64,000 nucleotides of DNA from Marinobacter sp. C7 (lineage in GTDB: Bacteria > Pseudomonadota > Gammaproteobacteria > Pseudomonadales > Oleiphilaceae): contig NZ_JAKQZH010000001.1 of NCBI RefSeq assembly GCF_022343555.1, positions 1,364,001 to 1,428,000 of the forward strand, given 5' to 3'. Positions 7,211-16,756 of this stretch are shown here, piece after piece. The position numbers and the translations under genes were made by a program. The first letter of the stretch is position 1, and each line of letters begins with the position of its first letter. The notes under the pieces are model-generated. The model saw only the letters and a list, made by a program, of their open reading frames with translations, had not been told where the DNA came from and ran no database searches.

Positions 7211-8590
7211 TCAGGCTTCGGGTGCACGTTGGCGGCTCTGGAGCAGCGCGATCACAACGCTGATCAGTCCGGACGTCGCCAGGGCACCGAGAAACGGCGG
7301 CAGGGTTGGTATGCTGTCGGGAAAGCTGGCCGCCAGAAGACCTGAAGTGAGGGTGCCGCTCGCCACCCAGCCTGGCAGGATGGCGCCCGCCAGTCCCGCC
7401 AGGCCTCCGGTCACCGCCGCCGGGGTGGTCATCCGGCCCCACAGTCCGAGAAGGACCGGAATCACCGCTGTTGCGCAAAGAAGGTCGGCAATCAGAAACA
7501 GGCGGAGAACGGAGATACCCTGCAGGGCAACCAGTACCACCGGTATCATCAGGATCACCGTAATCCAGCGGGCGCTGGTCAGCGACAGCCCGGTCTTCTC
7601 AGAAACGGCGAGTGACGCGAGGCCGTTCTGCAATGTGTCGACAGACGATGCGACGAGGGTGATCGCCAGGATCAGGGCAGCCAGCCCCAGCCAGGTGGGT
7701 GCATCGGCCAGCAATGCAAAGAAGGGAATCGGAGGCTGGCCCAGTTCAATTCCGCTCACGGCGGCGACAATACCCAGGCCTCCGACCACGGCAACCACCG
7801 CAATGGTGATGACGCCGCCAATGAGGGCACCGCGGCTCAGGGCATCGGTGTCGCGGGCTGACCAGAGTCTTTGCCAGTAGCCCTGATGGAACAGGTTGGC
7901 TGCGGTTACCGCAATAATGAGCGTCAGCGCGACGCCCAGGGCGCTGCTGGCCGGCACGTCCGGTAACGCCGCGGCAGAAACATCCGGAACCCGATCGATG
8001 GCCACGAAGCCGACGATGGCAAGCAAACCAATCAACAAAAAGGACTGCCACTGGTCGGTAACGATGCTTGCCCTGAGACCTCCCCAGGCGGTGTAGAGCA
8101 GGGTGGTCACGGCCACACCGAGGATCACCAGGTCGCCGTTCACACCGGAAAGCAGGGAGGTGATGGCGCCAATGGCGGTCAGTTCAGCGGTCACGAAACA
8201 CAGCATGTAGAGCACGGAAATGGCGGAGACATAACGTCGCACGCCGGTGCCATAGCAGGACTCGGCAAACTCGCCGATGCTGCGACCCCGTGGCAATCTG
8301 CGTCGGATTGCCGGGCCGCAGAAGGCGAATACGATAAAGGGCAGGGCGGCGCCCAGAGCATAACCCGCCAGGGCCAGGGGCCCGACAAGTGCACCGATTT
8401 CCGGAGGCGCGAAGAGTATCCAGCCCCCCATCCCCGAAGCAAGGAACGAAAGACCGAGGGCCCGCGCTCCCTGCGAGTTCCGCGCGGTTACATAATCGTC
8501 AAGATTGCCTTCCGCCAACCGGGCCCTCAGGCCAAGCCACACAAAGAGGATCAGCGCGGCGCCAAGGGCCGCAATGGTGGTGTAGATCAT
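7211..8590 (-). CDS. Sodium:solute symporter family permease
   Basis: Inner-membrane cotransporter of the SSS family, 459 residues from the chosen start, with about 12-13 hydrophobic segments. Family features are the N-terminal LDDYVTARNSQG segment after the first helix, SFLASGMGGWILFAPPEIGA in helix 2, and TAWGGLRASIVTDQWQSF in the middle. The ATG at 8590 is preferred over the one at 8623 because GGAG lies 8 bases before it and the protein then starts directly with the first helix. The substrate cannot be predicted. The gene is monocistronic, with a strong terminator downstream. Confidence 0.85.
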   Translation of the reverse strand: MIYTTIAALGAALILFVWLGLRARLAEGNLDDYVTARNSQGARALGLSFLASGMGGWILFAPPEIGALVGPLALAGYALGAALPFIVFAFCGPAIRRRLPRGRSIGEFAESCYGTGVRRYVSAISVLYMLCFVTAELTAIGAITSLLSGVNGDLVILGVAVTTLLYTAWGGLRASIVTDQWQSFLLIGLLAIVGFVAIDRVPDVSAAALPDVPASSALGVALTLIIAVTAANLFHQGYWQRLWSARDTDALSRGALIGGVITIAVVAVVGGLGIVAAVSGIELGQPPIPFFALLADAPTWLGLAALILAITLVASSVDTLQNGLASLAVSEKTGLSLTSARWITVILMIPVVLVALQGISVLRLFLIADLLCATAVIPVLLGLWGRMTTPAAVTGGLAGLAGAILPGWVASGTLTSGLLAASFPDSIPTLPPFLGALATSGLISVVIALLQSRQRAPEA

Positions 8591-8776
8591 CCGAATTACT
8601 CCGCCGTCCCAGAAATGCGGCATGTTGCCACATTGTGTCGGGTAGAGCGATGGCAGGCCTTCTGTTCATTACCCTGGCTCAGGTGCGATTTTTGACAGGC
8701 ATCAATCCAGGGTTCAGCTTATGCTTTAGTGTAGGCGTTAATTTTCCCAGACAGCTCAGAGGAGCCGTAATCCGCC

Positions 8777-9097
8777 ATGACTGACCGTAAATCCGAACTG
8801 GAAGCCTTGAAAGCCGATCTTCAGGCCCGGCTGACTCGTTATCATGCCCACCAGAAACGCGAAGACGGTGCCCTGGACAAGGATTTTGAGGAGCAGGCGA
8901 CGCAAACGCAGAACGATGAAGTGGTTGATTCCCTGGAGAGTGAAGCGCGCGCCGAACTCGTTCAGATTGAGCATGCCCTTGAACGAATCAACGACGGTGT
9001 TGGTGAAGAGTGCGAATCCTGTGGGGAGGAAATAGACCCTCGCAGGTTGCAGGTGTTGCCCTACACCACGCTCTGCGTCGACTGTGCCGGTGACTGA
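8777..9097 (+). CDS. TraR/DksA-type zinc-finger protein
   Basis: A 106-residue cytoplasmic protein with an N-terminal helical hairpin and a C-terminal four-cysteine zinc finger (CESCG then CVDC). It is shorter than DksA (151 residues) and resembles the YbiI-like subfamily. DksA relatives act in the RNA polymerase secondary channel. The DksA-type acidic tip (DxxDxA) is not clearly present: the coiled-coil tip reads DKDFEEQAT, so regulatory activity is uncertain. It overlaps or abuts the ABC ATPase gene that follows, suggesting cotranscription with the efflux genes. Confidence 0.85.
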   Translation: MTDRKSELEALKADLQARLTRYHAHQKREDGALDKDFEEQATQTQNDEVVDSLESEARAELVQIEHALERINDGVGEECESCGEEIDPRRLQVLPYTTLCVDCAGD

Positions 9098-9836
9098 CTC
9101 AGTAAAAGCGCGGTACCTTGATTCCGTGGGCAGCGAGGCGGTATTCCAGACCCGTGGTGTTACCAAGGTCTACGATCAGGGCGAAGTGCAGGTGCATGCT
9201 CTGAGAGGGGTTGATCTGGACCTGTATGCCGGTGAGCTGGTGGTTATGCTGGGTGCCTCCGGCTCCGGAAAATCGACCCTGCTGAACATCCTCGGCGGCC
9301 TTGACGTGCCAACCGCGGGCGAGGTGCATTACCTGGATCACGATCTGAGCCAGGCGAGTGATGCTGAGCTTACCCGTTATCGCCGGGAACATGTCGGCTT
9401 CGTCTTTCAGTTCTACAACCTGATTCCCAGCCTGACTGCCCGGGAGAATGTAGCGGCCGTAACCGAAATTGCATCCGACCCGATGACTCCGGAAGAGGCG
9501 CTGGCCCTGGTCGGGCTGGAGCCTCGCATGGACCACTTTCCCGCCCAGCTTTCGGGGGGTGAGCAGCAGCGGGTGGCCATTGCCCGGGCCGTCGCCAAAC
9601 GCCCCGACGTCCTGCTTTGCGACGAACCGACCGGGGCGCTGGATTCGGCCACGGGAGTACTGGTATTACAGGCGTTGAATAAGGCCAACCGGGAGACCGG
9701 AACGACCACGGTCATCATCACCCACAACGCTTCCATTGCCGGCATGGGCGACCGGGTCATCACCATGTCGGATGGCAGAATCAGTGGCGAGTCGCGCAAT
9801 GCCGAGCGGCAGGACCCCAAGACGCTGACCTGGTGA
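9084..9836 (+). CDS. ABC transporter ATP-binding protein (MacB/LolD type)
   Basis: Cytoplasmic ATPase subunit of a type VII (MacB/LolD-like) ABC system. Walker A is GASGSGKST, the signature is [14 protein letters not shown], Walker B is VLLCDEPT, and the H-loop is ITHN. The longest frame begins with GTG at 9084, overlapping the DksA-like gene by 14 bases. A GTG at 9126 is an equally plausible start because the conserved domain opens about six residues after it; neither has a clear ribosome-binding site. The stop is followed 4 bases later by the FtsX-type permease, with the HlyD adaptor next. Confidence 0.92.
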   Translation: MPVTDSVKARYLDSVGSEAVFQTRGVTKVYDQGEVQVHALRGVDLDLYAGELVVMLGASGSGKSTLLNILGGLDVPTAGEVHYLDHDLSQASDAELTRYRREHVGFVFQFYNLIPSLTARENVAAVTEIASDPMTPEEALALVGLEPRMDHFPAQLSGGEQQRVAIARAVAKRPDVLLCDEPTGALDSATGVLVLQALNKANRETGTTTVIITHNASIAGMGDRVITMSDGRISGESRNAERQDPKTLTW

Positions 9837-9840
9837 CCCC

Positions 9841-12216
9841 ATGCCCCTGACCACCCCGGCTCTCAACACCAAGATTCGCAGGGAACTGTGGCAAATGCGG
9901 GGGCAGGTCCTGGCCATCGCACTTGTCATCGCCGGTGGCGTCGGTGTCTGCGTGATGGCACTGGTAAACTATTCGTCCCTGACGCTCACCCGTGAAAGCT
10001 ATTACGAACAGCATCAGTTCGCCCACGTCTTTGCGCTGCTTAAACGCGCGCCCCTCCATGTTCTCCAGCAGGTGGAACAGATTCCGGGTATCACTCGTTA
10101 CACCGCACGAGTTGAAGGAGCGGCGAAGCTCGAGATGCCGGGGTTTACGGAGCCGGTGTCGGCACGCCTGATCTCACTGCCGTCAGGGGGGCAGCCTGAG
10201 GTTAACCGGGTTTTTCTGCGGAAGGGGCGTTTGCCACAGCCCGGGCGCGCAAGCGAGGTTGCTGTCATTGGCAGTTTTGCCGAAGCGCACGGCCTGAAGA
10301 CCGGTGACCGTTTCCCCGCGATCATCAATGGCCGCCGCCAGGTTCTGGTTTTGACGGGCGTACTGGAATCCCCCGAATTCATCTATGTGATACCGCCGGG
10401 CGGGATGTTGCCCGATTACGAGCGCTACGGCGTGCTCTGGATGAACGTGGATGCACTGGCCGCTGCGATGGACATGAAAGGTGCTTTCAACAGTCTCGTG
10501 GTCCGGGTCCGTGACAATGTGCCGGAGGCCGGTGTTATCGATGAGCTGGATCGGCTACTGGGCCGCTATGGGGCCACAGGCGCATTCGGAAGGGACGATC
10601 AGTATTCCCACCGCTTTCTCAGTGATGATCTTGATCAGCTGAAGACCATGGCGACGGTTTTCCCGGTGATTTTCATGACCGTCGCCATGTTTCTGCTCAA
10701 TGTAGTGATAAACCGTCTGATCGGTACCCAGCGCGACATCATTGCGATTCTCAAGGCCTTCGGATACAGCAATGGTCAGATCGGCTGGCATTACAGTCAG
10801 CTGGTCCTGACCATTGCCGTTTTTGGTCTGCTGTTGGGTCTGGCGCTGGGACTCTGGGCCGGGCAGGGAATGGCCGGTATGTACATGGAGTATTACCGTT
10901 TTCCGGCATTGCTGTTCCATCTCAGCCCCTGGTGGCTTGCCCTGCTGGCGGTTCTGACGGTTGGAACCGCATGGTTGGGAGGGCTCCAGGCCATCCGGAA
11001 GGCGGCATCCCTGCCACCGGCCGAAGCCATGCGCCCGGAGGGACCGGCCCGCTACAAGGTCAGCCTGGCAGAACGCCTGTTCGCACCGGCCGGATTCAGT
11101 CAGCCATCACGCATGATCACCCGCCAGTTATTGCGACGACCGGCCAAGTCGCTGCTATCGGTTGCGGGCATTGCCATGGCCAGCGCCATTGTGCTCGTGG
11201 GTAACTTCCAGTTCGATTCCGTGAATCTCATGGTGCATTCCCAGTTTGCCCGCGTGCAGCAACAAGACGTGGTTGCCACTTTCACCGATCCCTTGAGCGC
11301 GTCTGTGCTTTACGGGCTCGAACGGCAGACCGGGATCCGTTACCTGGAAGGCCGTCGGGTGGTGTCCGCCAGGCTGATCCGGGAGCACCGGGAATGGCGT
11401 GGCGCCATTAACGGGATGCCTGCCGACGCCAACCTTCAGTTCGTAATCGACCAGGAAATGCGGCCAGTTGACCTGCCGGAGGGCGGGCTCTTGCTGACAG
11501 ACTTTCTGGCGAAACGACTGGGTGTACAACCCGGCCAGACCCTTTCTGTTGAAATCCTGGAGGGTGATCGACGGGTCGTTGAGCTCCCGGTGGCAGGCGT
11601 CACCAGCGAGTTCCTGGGCGTCGGTGCCTACATGCGTTTGTCGGCGCTTAATCGGGCGCTGGGAGAAGGCCCTGTGGTTAACCAGGCACTGCTTAACCTC
11701 GACCCCGGGAACACCGGAACGGTTTACCGGGAACTCCGGGAAACGCCGGGGATTCTGGGAATCGGCATCCGACAGTCCATGCTGGACAGTTTTTATGAGA
11801 CCCTTGCGAAGACCTTCCTCACCTTTACCTTTTTCAATAGCCTGCTCGGAGGCATTATTGCTTTCGGTGTGGTGTACAACATGGTCCGCATTTCCCTGGC
11901 TGAGAAGGGCCGGGAACTGGCCAGTTTGAGGGTGCTCGGATCTACCCGGAATGAAGTGGCTCATATTCTTCTTGGTGAGGTAGCCATCATGTTGATCCTT
12001 GGCATACCGCTCGGATGGCTGGCCGGTTATGGCCTCTCGACCGCCATTGTTACTGCGTTGCAGACCGAACTCTACCGGGTGCCATTGTTGATCACCGGTC
12101 GCACGCTGGGCATGTCCGCGTCCGTGGTGGTGCTCTCAGCCGTGGCCTCCGGAGCCATTGCTTGGTGGCGCCTGCGACACCTCGATCTGGTTGCCGTTCT
12201 CAAGACGCGGGAATAG
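9841..12216 (+). CDS. ABC transporter permease with two FtsX domains
   Basis: Inner-membrane permease, 791 residues. One N-terminal helix (about residues 20-45) leads to a large periplasmic domain, three helices (about 270-385) form the first FtsX module, a further helix lies near 435-455, a second periplasmic domain follows, and three C-terminal helices (about 660-785) form the second FtsX module. This duplicated layout matches LolCE/DevC-like or YbbP-like exporters rather than the four-helix MacB. With the ATPase before it and the HlyD adaptor after it, it should power export of a lipid, peptide or small molecule across the envelope; the substrate is unknown. Confidence 0.9.
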   Translation: MPLTTPALNTKIRRELWQMRGQVLAIALVIAGGVGVCVMALVNYSSLTLTRESYYEQHQFAHVFALLKRAPLHVLQQVEQIPGITRYTARVEGAAKLEMPGFTEPVSARLISLPSGGQPEVNRVFLRKGRLPQPGRASEVAVIGSFAEAHGLKTGDRFPAIINGRRQVLVLTGVLESPEFIYVIPPGGMLPDYERYGVLWMNVDALAAAMDMKGAFNSLVVRVRDNVPEAGVIDELDRLLGRYGATGAFGRDDQYSHRFLSDDLDQLKTMATVFPVIFMTVAMFLLNVVINRLIGTQRDIIAILKAFGYSNGQIGWHYSQLVLTIAVFGLLLGLALGLWAGQGMAGMYMEYYRFPALLFHLSPWWLALLAVLTVGTAWLGGLQAIRKAASLPPAEAMRPEGPARYKVSLAERLFAPAGFSQPSRMITRQLLRRPAKSLLSVAGIAMASAIVLVGNFQFDSVNLMVHSQFARVQQQDVVATFTDPLSASVLYGLERQTGIRYLEGRRVVSARLIREHREWRGAINGMPADANLQFVIDQEMRPVDLPEGGLLLTDFLAKRLGVQPGQTLSVEILEGDRRVVELPVAGVTSEFLGVGAYMRLSALNRALGEGPVVNQALLNLDPGNTGTVYRELRETPGILGIGIRQSMLDSFYETLAKTFLTFTFFNSLLGGIIAFGVVYNMVRISLAEKGRELASLRVLGSTRNEVAHILLGEVAIMLILGIPLGWLAGYGLSTAIVTALQTELYRVPLLITGRTLGMSASVVVLSAVASGAIAWWRLRHLDLVAVLKTRE

Positions 12217-12263
12217 CAAAGCATGGAACATAGCTACAGTTATCAAGGCAGGGGTAGGGAAAG

Positions 12264-13478
12264 GTGAAGTTGAAGCGTTCATACGGGAAAGTGCTGTTCT
12301 GGTCATTCTGTGCCGTGCTGGCGGTAGGTGCAGTAACCATCACCTTGCGCCCTGATCCGGTCTGGGTGGATCTGGCGACGGTGAGCCGAGGTCCGCTGGA
12401 AGTTGTGATCACCGAGGAGGGCAAAACCCGGGTCAAGGACCGTTACCTGATCTCGGCACCGGTTTCCGGTTACCTGCACCGTGTCATGCTGGAGGTTGGT
12501 GACAATGTCAACGCCGGACAGGTTCTGACGGAGGTGGATCCGATGCCATCCGCAATCCTGGATGCAAGGAGCCGCGCCGAGGCCGAAGCCAAAGTGGAAT
12601 CGGCGAGATCGGCGCTGAATTCGGCCCGGCAGAAGGTGAGTGCGGCCGAGGCGGAGGCCAGATTCGCACAACAGGAATTCGAAAGACTGAAGTCCCTTGG
12701 CGATCGGAATGAAAACCGTTTTGTGTCTGCCGAGCAACTGGAACAGGCCCGGGCAGCAGCCGATCGGGCGAGGGCAATCCTGCGTTCTGCCCGCTTCGAT
12801 GAGGAGGTTATGGCCCATGAGCTCGCTGCAGCGCGCACGCGTCTAGAAGTGTCCGCCGCGCGCACCGACGGCCAGCACCCGAAGGAGCGTGTGGTGGTGA
12901 GTTCCCCGGTCAATGGCGCGGTTCTATCGGTTGCCCGGAAGAGCGAAGGTGTCATCCAGGGGGGGAATCCGATTGTTGAAGTCGGCGATCCCCGGGCCCT
13001 GGAGGTGGTGATCGAGGTGCTCAGTTTCGATGCGGTAAAACTTCAGCCGGAAATGGCGGTTCGCTTTGACGGTTGGGGTGGTCCGGAGCTTGAAGGTGTG
13101 GTGCGACGTGTCGAGCCGGTTGGCTTTGAGGATATCTCAGCGTTGGGGGTGGAAGAGCAGAGGGTGCAGGTCGTGGCGGATATCGTCAGCCCGATTGAAC
13201 AGTGGCAATCCCTCGGAGACGGTTACCGGGTGGATGCTACGTTCGTCCTCTGGTCTGCCGAAGACGTGCTCTCGACACCGTCGTCCGCTATCTTCAGTTC
13301 CCGGGGGCAGGCCTATGTGTTTGTTGCTCTCGACGATATCGTGCATCGTCAAGAAGTGGAGACCGGGCAGAGCAACGGGTTGCAGACCGAGATTCTGGAC
13401 GGCCTGTCACCGGGGGATCTTGTGGTGAGGCACCCGGACCGCCAATTGGAGGACGGGGTCAGGATACGCACTCGCTGA
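12264..13478 (+). CDS. HlyD/RND-type periplasmic adaptor protein
   Basis: Membrane-fusion protein of 404 residues that would link the ABC permease to an outer-membrane channel. After a single N-terminal anchor (residues 8-24) come the biotinyl-lipoyl half-motif ending PVSGYLHRVMLEVGDNV, a long Ala/Glu/Arg-rich alpha-hairpin (about residues 100-200), the second lipoyl half (VVSSPVNGAVL) and beta-barrel domains. The start is a GTG preceded by a purine-rich GGGGTAGGGA stretch. No outer-membrane factor gene is nearby, so the complex may borrow a TolC-like channel. It is 47 bases downstream of the permease, in the same operon. Confidence 0.88.
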   Translation: MKLKRSYGKVLFWSFCAVLAVGAVTITLRPDPVWVDLATVSRGPLEVVITEEGKTRVKDRYLISAPVSGYLHRVMLEVGDNVNAGQVLTEVDPMPSAILDARSRAEAEAKVESARSALNSARQKVSAAEAEARFAQQEFERLKSLGDRNENRFVSAEQLEQARAAADRARAILRSARFDEEVMAHELAAARTRLEVSAARTDGQHPKERVVVSSPVNGAVLSVARKSEGVIQGGNPIVEVGDPRALEVVIEVLSFDAVKLQPEMAVRFDGWGGPELEGVVRRVEPVGFEDISALGVEEQRVQVVADIVSPIEQWQSLGDGYRVDATFVLWSAEDVLSTPSSAIFSSRGQAYVFVALDDIVHRQEVETGQSNGLQTEILDGLSPGDLVVRHPDRQLEDGVRIRTR

Positions 13479-13534
13479 AGAGGCAAGAAGTGATTACCAG
13501 TCAACCGGACATTTCGGACAAGGGGGTGCATTGT

Positions 13535-14149
13535 ATGGCGCAGAAACCGGCAGCTATCCTGGCCTGGGTGGGAATTTTTCTGGCAGTGTTCGTATGGTCC
13601 GGGATCGACCCCAGGGACCGTGCGACCTGGGTTCTGGAGGTCCTTCCCGCCGTAATCGGTTTTGCTCTGGTGATCTGGTGTTATTTCCGCTTTCCCCTGA
13701 CCTCCCTGGCCTACTGGCTGATTTTGGTACACGCCGTGATCCTGATGGTGGGTGGCCACTACACCTATGCCGAAGTTCCCCTGTTCAACCATCTCGGGGA
13801 TTGGTTCGGCTGGGAACGCAACAATTATGACAAGCTCGGGCACCTGGCCCAGGGTTTCATCCCGGCGATGATTGCGCGCGAGGTGGTTATCCGGCTGGAC
13901 GTCTTCGCGCGGGCAGGCTGGCCTTCGTTTTTTATTGTCTGCTTCTGCCTGGCCGTCAGCGCTTTCTACGAGCTGATCGAATGGTGGGTGGCCTTGCTGA
14001 GTGACGAGGCAGCAGAAGCCTTCCTCGGAACCCAGGGTTATGTCTGGGATACCCAGTCGGACATGGCGTGGGCCCTGTTCGGTGCTATCGCGGCGCTGTT
14101 ATTGCTCGGGGGCGTCCATGACCGACAACTTGCCCGGGTGCCATCCTGA
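13535..14149 (+). CDS. DUF2238 (YjdF-like) membrane protein
   Basis: A 204-residue inner-membrane protein of unknown function with about six hydrophobic helices. The DUF2238 family pattern is clear: YTYAEVPLFNHLGDWFG, then NNYDKLGHLAQGF, and later FYELIEWW and QGYVWDTQSDM, with conserved Asp, His and Glu residues within the membrane region. The ATG at 13535 has a strong AAGGGGG ribosome-binding site; the open frame continues upstream to 13202 only because it runs antiparallel over the adaptor gene. It follows the adaptor by 56 bases and may be part of the same transcript. Confidence 0.85.
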   Translation: MAQKPAAILAWVGIFLAVFVWSGIDPRDRATWVLEVLPAVIGFALVIWCYFRFPLTSLAYWLILVHAVILMVGGHYTYAEVPLFNHLGDWFGWERNNYDKLGHLAQGFIPAMIAREVVIRLDVFARAGWPSFFIVCFCLAVSAFYELIEWWVALLSDEAAEAFLGTQGYVWDTQSDMAWALFGAIAALLLLGGVHDRQLARVPS

Positions 14150-14196
14150 ATCCAATCCAGACCGACCTGTATTGAACCTCATGGAAACCTGTTCTT

Positions 14197-15660
14197 ATGC
14201 CTGAACTTCAAGACGGTACCGACCGGTCCGGCGGGCTGCCGGCGAGCCAGGTCATCGGGCTGGTGCTCGGTGCCCTGTTTCTCCTCTTCACGCTGTTTTT
14301 TCCGGCCCCGGAAACGATGGGGGAAGAAGCCTGGGCCGCCCTCGGCCTTATGCTGCTGATGGCCACCTGGTGGAGTACCGAAGCTATTCCGATCCCCGCC
14401 ACCGCGATGTTGCCCATCGTCTTGGTGCCGGCGCTGGGGCTGGGCTCGGTCGGGCAGGCCACATCGCCCTATGCGCATCCGATCATCTTCCTGTTTCTTG
14501 GAGGATTCACCCTCGGTCTGGCGATGCAACGCTGGAATCTTCACCGTCGCATTGCACTGTTGACCCTGAAAGCGGTCGGAAACAAGCCGAGGCGGCAGAT
14601 CGCCGGGTTCATGCTGGCGACCGCCTTCCTCAGCATGTGGGTGAGCAACACGGCCACGGCGATCATGATGCTGCCCATTGGTCTGTCCGTCATTGCCATG
14701 GCCGACGGTTCCAACCCGGAAGGTGTCCGCCGTTACGCCACGGCACTGTTGTTGGCGATTGCCTACTCCGCCAGTATCGGTGGCATCGGAACTCTGATCG
14801 GAACCCCGCCTAACGCTCTGCTGGCGGCCTACCTGAGTGAAAACCAGGGTATCGCGGTGGGTTTTGCCCAATGGATGGTGCTGGGTGTTCCGGTGAGCAT
14901 GCTTATGCTGGCGCTGGCCTGGTGGTGGCTGACCCGTCGGGATTTCGGGCTGGCCCATCAGGATGACAGCGGTGATCTGATCCGAGATGAGCTGGCGGCC
15001 CTGGGGCCGCTTGGCAAGGCAGAGAAACTGGTGGGGCTGGTGTTCCTGCTCACCGCCTCCGCCTGGATTTTCCGGCCGTTGTTGTCCGAGGGCCTGATGC
15101 CCTGGCTGAGCGATACCGGTATTGCGATTGCAGCGGCCATCGCGATGTTTCTGATTCCTGTTGATACCCGGGAGCGCCAGTTTCTGATGGACTGGGAGAC
15201 TGCCAAGGGTATCCCCTGGGGCGTACTGCTGTTGTTCGGGGGCGGTCTGGCGATGGCGGGGGTGATCAGCAGTTCGGGACTTGCCGAGTGGATTGCCGGC
15301 TCCCTGGGCGCGGCCGGAACCCTGCCAACGTTATTGCTGATTGCTATCGTGGCGGGGGTGATCATCTTCCTGACCGAGGTGACCAGCAATACCGCCACCG
15401 CTGCCGCGTTCCTGCCGTTGCTGGGGGCTCTGGCCATGTCCCAGGGCGTGTCGCCCCTGTTGCTCACTGTTCCCGCCGCGATTGCCGCCAGCTGTGCGTT
15501 CATGATGCCGGTGGCAACGCCACCCAATGCCATCGTTTTTTCCAGTGGCGACATGAAAATCGGCGATATGATCAGCGCCGGTTTTGCCCTGAACCTGATG
15601 GGCGTCGTGGTGGTAACGGTGCTTTGTTATGCCCTCCTGGGGGTTGTCTTCACCCTCTGA
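14197..15660 (+). CDS. DASS family sodium:dicarboxylate/sulfate symporter
   Basis: Inner-membrane sodium-coupled anion transporter (SLC13/DASS family), 487 residues, with about 11-12 hydrophobic helices. The two family SNT motifs are present: SNTATAIMMLPIG near residue 150 and TSNTATAAAFLPLL near residue 395, which form the sodium and substrate sites in VcINDY. Likely substrates are C4-dicarboxylates such as succinate or malate, but sulfate cannot be excluded. It lies 47 bases after the DUF2238 gene on the same strand. Confidence 0.88.
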   Translation: MPELQDGTDRSGGLPASQVIGLVLGALFLLFTLFFPAPETMGEEAWAALGLMLLMATWWSTEAIPIPATAMLPIVLVPALGLGSVGQATSPYAHPIIFLFLGGFTLGLAMQRWNLHRRIALLTLKAVGNKPRRQIAGFMLATAFLSMWVSNTATAIMMLPIGLSVIAMADGSNPEGVRRYATALLLAIAYSASIGGIGTLIGTPPNALLAAYLSENQGIAVGFAQWMVLGVPVSMLMLALAWWWLTRRDFGLAHQDDSGDLIRDELAALGPLGKAEKLVGLVFLLTASAWIFRPLLSEGLMPWLSDTGIAIAAAIAMFLIPVDTRERQFLMDWETAKGIPWGVLLLFGGGLAMAGVISSSGLAEWIAGSLGAAGTLPTLLLIAIVAGVIIFLTEVTSNTATAAAFLPLLGALAMSQGVSPLLLTVPAAIAASCAFMMPVATPPNAIVFSSGDMKIGDMISAGFALNLMGVVVVTVLCYALLGVVFTL

Positions 15661-15900
15661 CAAGACCTGCAGTTACACCCGCTGACGCCAGTGCCCACGT
15701 CCGCGACAAGCTTAATGGCTTCCGCGGGCTTTGTTGTTCCTGCCATGAACCAGTTCGCAAAACGTTGTTGTAGGGAAGCTTTCCCAGAGACAGATTTGAG
15801 GCACAGTTATCTTTAAGGGGTCCGGTATTTCGGTATCTTACCGTAACAACATGTAACCCGATTAACACTGCGGGTCATCAAAACAGGAACCTCATCTGAC

Positions 15901-16701
15901 ATGCTGCTGGTGCTCGCCGGATCCATTCTTACATTCACCATGGTGCAGGAAGCAACCGTGGTGGAGCCGTTCGAGAAAGGCTCCATTGTCATCGAGCAGG
16001 ACGTGGATGCAAGTCCGGTAAAACTGCGTTCGGATTTCCGGGTGGAGCCACTGGTCGAACAAAAGTACCGGAACATCGTCCGGCAGGCGTACGACTATAG
16101 CTGCGGCAGTGCGGCCCTGACCACGGTGCTCAACTACTATCTCGGCCGCACCCTGTCGGAACGACAGGTAATGGAGGGGTTGCTGCATTACGGTGAGAGC
16201 GAACGCATCGTTCAGCGCCGCGCCTTTTCCATGCTGGACATGAAACGACTGGTGACAGCTCTCGGTTACCCCTCCGGCGGCTTCCGGGCGAGCATCGAAG
16301 ACCTCATCGACCTCGATCACCCGGCCATCGTTCCGATCCACCATGCCGGTTTCAAACACTTCGTGGTACTGCGCACCATCCGGGATGGTCGGGTCTACCT
16401 GGCGGATCCTTCGGTGGGCAACATTTCCTTCACCCTGGCCCAGTTCGAGGAAAAGTGGGACGACAATGTGCTGTTTATCGTGTTTCCCGGAAGTGACAAA
16501 CCCCTCGATAACCTCGAGCTGAAAGAGGAAGACCTGCGCTTTGTAGACGACCAGACCATGACCTTGCCGGCACTGGAACGGATTCCGGATTTCCACGAGG
16601 CCACGGAAAGACGCATTAACAACTTGCTCGAACGCCAGAAAAACAATCCGGACGGTAGTGTCGAAAACACCCGAAAACAATTGCATTACCGCCGCAACTA
16701 A
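15901..16701 (+). CDS. C39 family peptidase, FilB/FapD-like
   Basis: A 266-residue stand-alone C39 peptidase with an N-terminal hydrophobic export or anchor segment (residues 1-14). Catalytic residues are visible: Cys68 in YDYSCGS, the oxyanion Gln62, His153 in GFKHFVVL and Asp169 in LADPS. Unlike bacteriocin-processing C39 domains it is not fused to an ABC transporter, and should act in the periplasm. The closest functional analogues are FapD of the Pseudomonas functional-amyloid operon and FilB of the Acinetobacter putative pilus system. It begins the four-gene fil-like locus; the next gene encodes a barrel-type protein 55 bases on. Confidence 0.82.
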   Translation: MLLVLAGSILTFTMVQEATVVEPFEKGSIVIEQDVDASPVKLRSDFRVEPLVEQKYRNIVRQAYDYSCGSAALTTVLNYYLGRTLSERQVMEGLLHYGESERIVQRRAFSMLDMKRLVTALGYPSGGFRASIEDLIDLDHPAIVPIHHAGFKHFVVLRTIRDGRVYLADPSVGNISFTLAQFEEKWDDNVLFIVFPGSDKPLDNLELKEEDLRFVDDQTMTLPALERIPDFHEATERRINNLLERQKNNPDGSVENTRKQLHYRRN

Positions 16702-16756
16702 TTCCCGGGCGCAAGACCCGGCACAGAATCACTACAAATAAAATAAGGGAGTCAGG

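Noticed and set aside
13202..13534. Upstream extension of the DUF2238 frame
   Set aside because: It overlaps the adaptor gene out of frame, and a strong ribosome-binding site supports the ATG at 13535.
15715..15816. 33-codon open frame upstream of the C39 peptidase as a possible FilA-type subunit
   Set aside because: It has no ribosome-binding site, no signal peptide and no repeat or glycine/asparagine-rich composition; it looks like chance.
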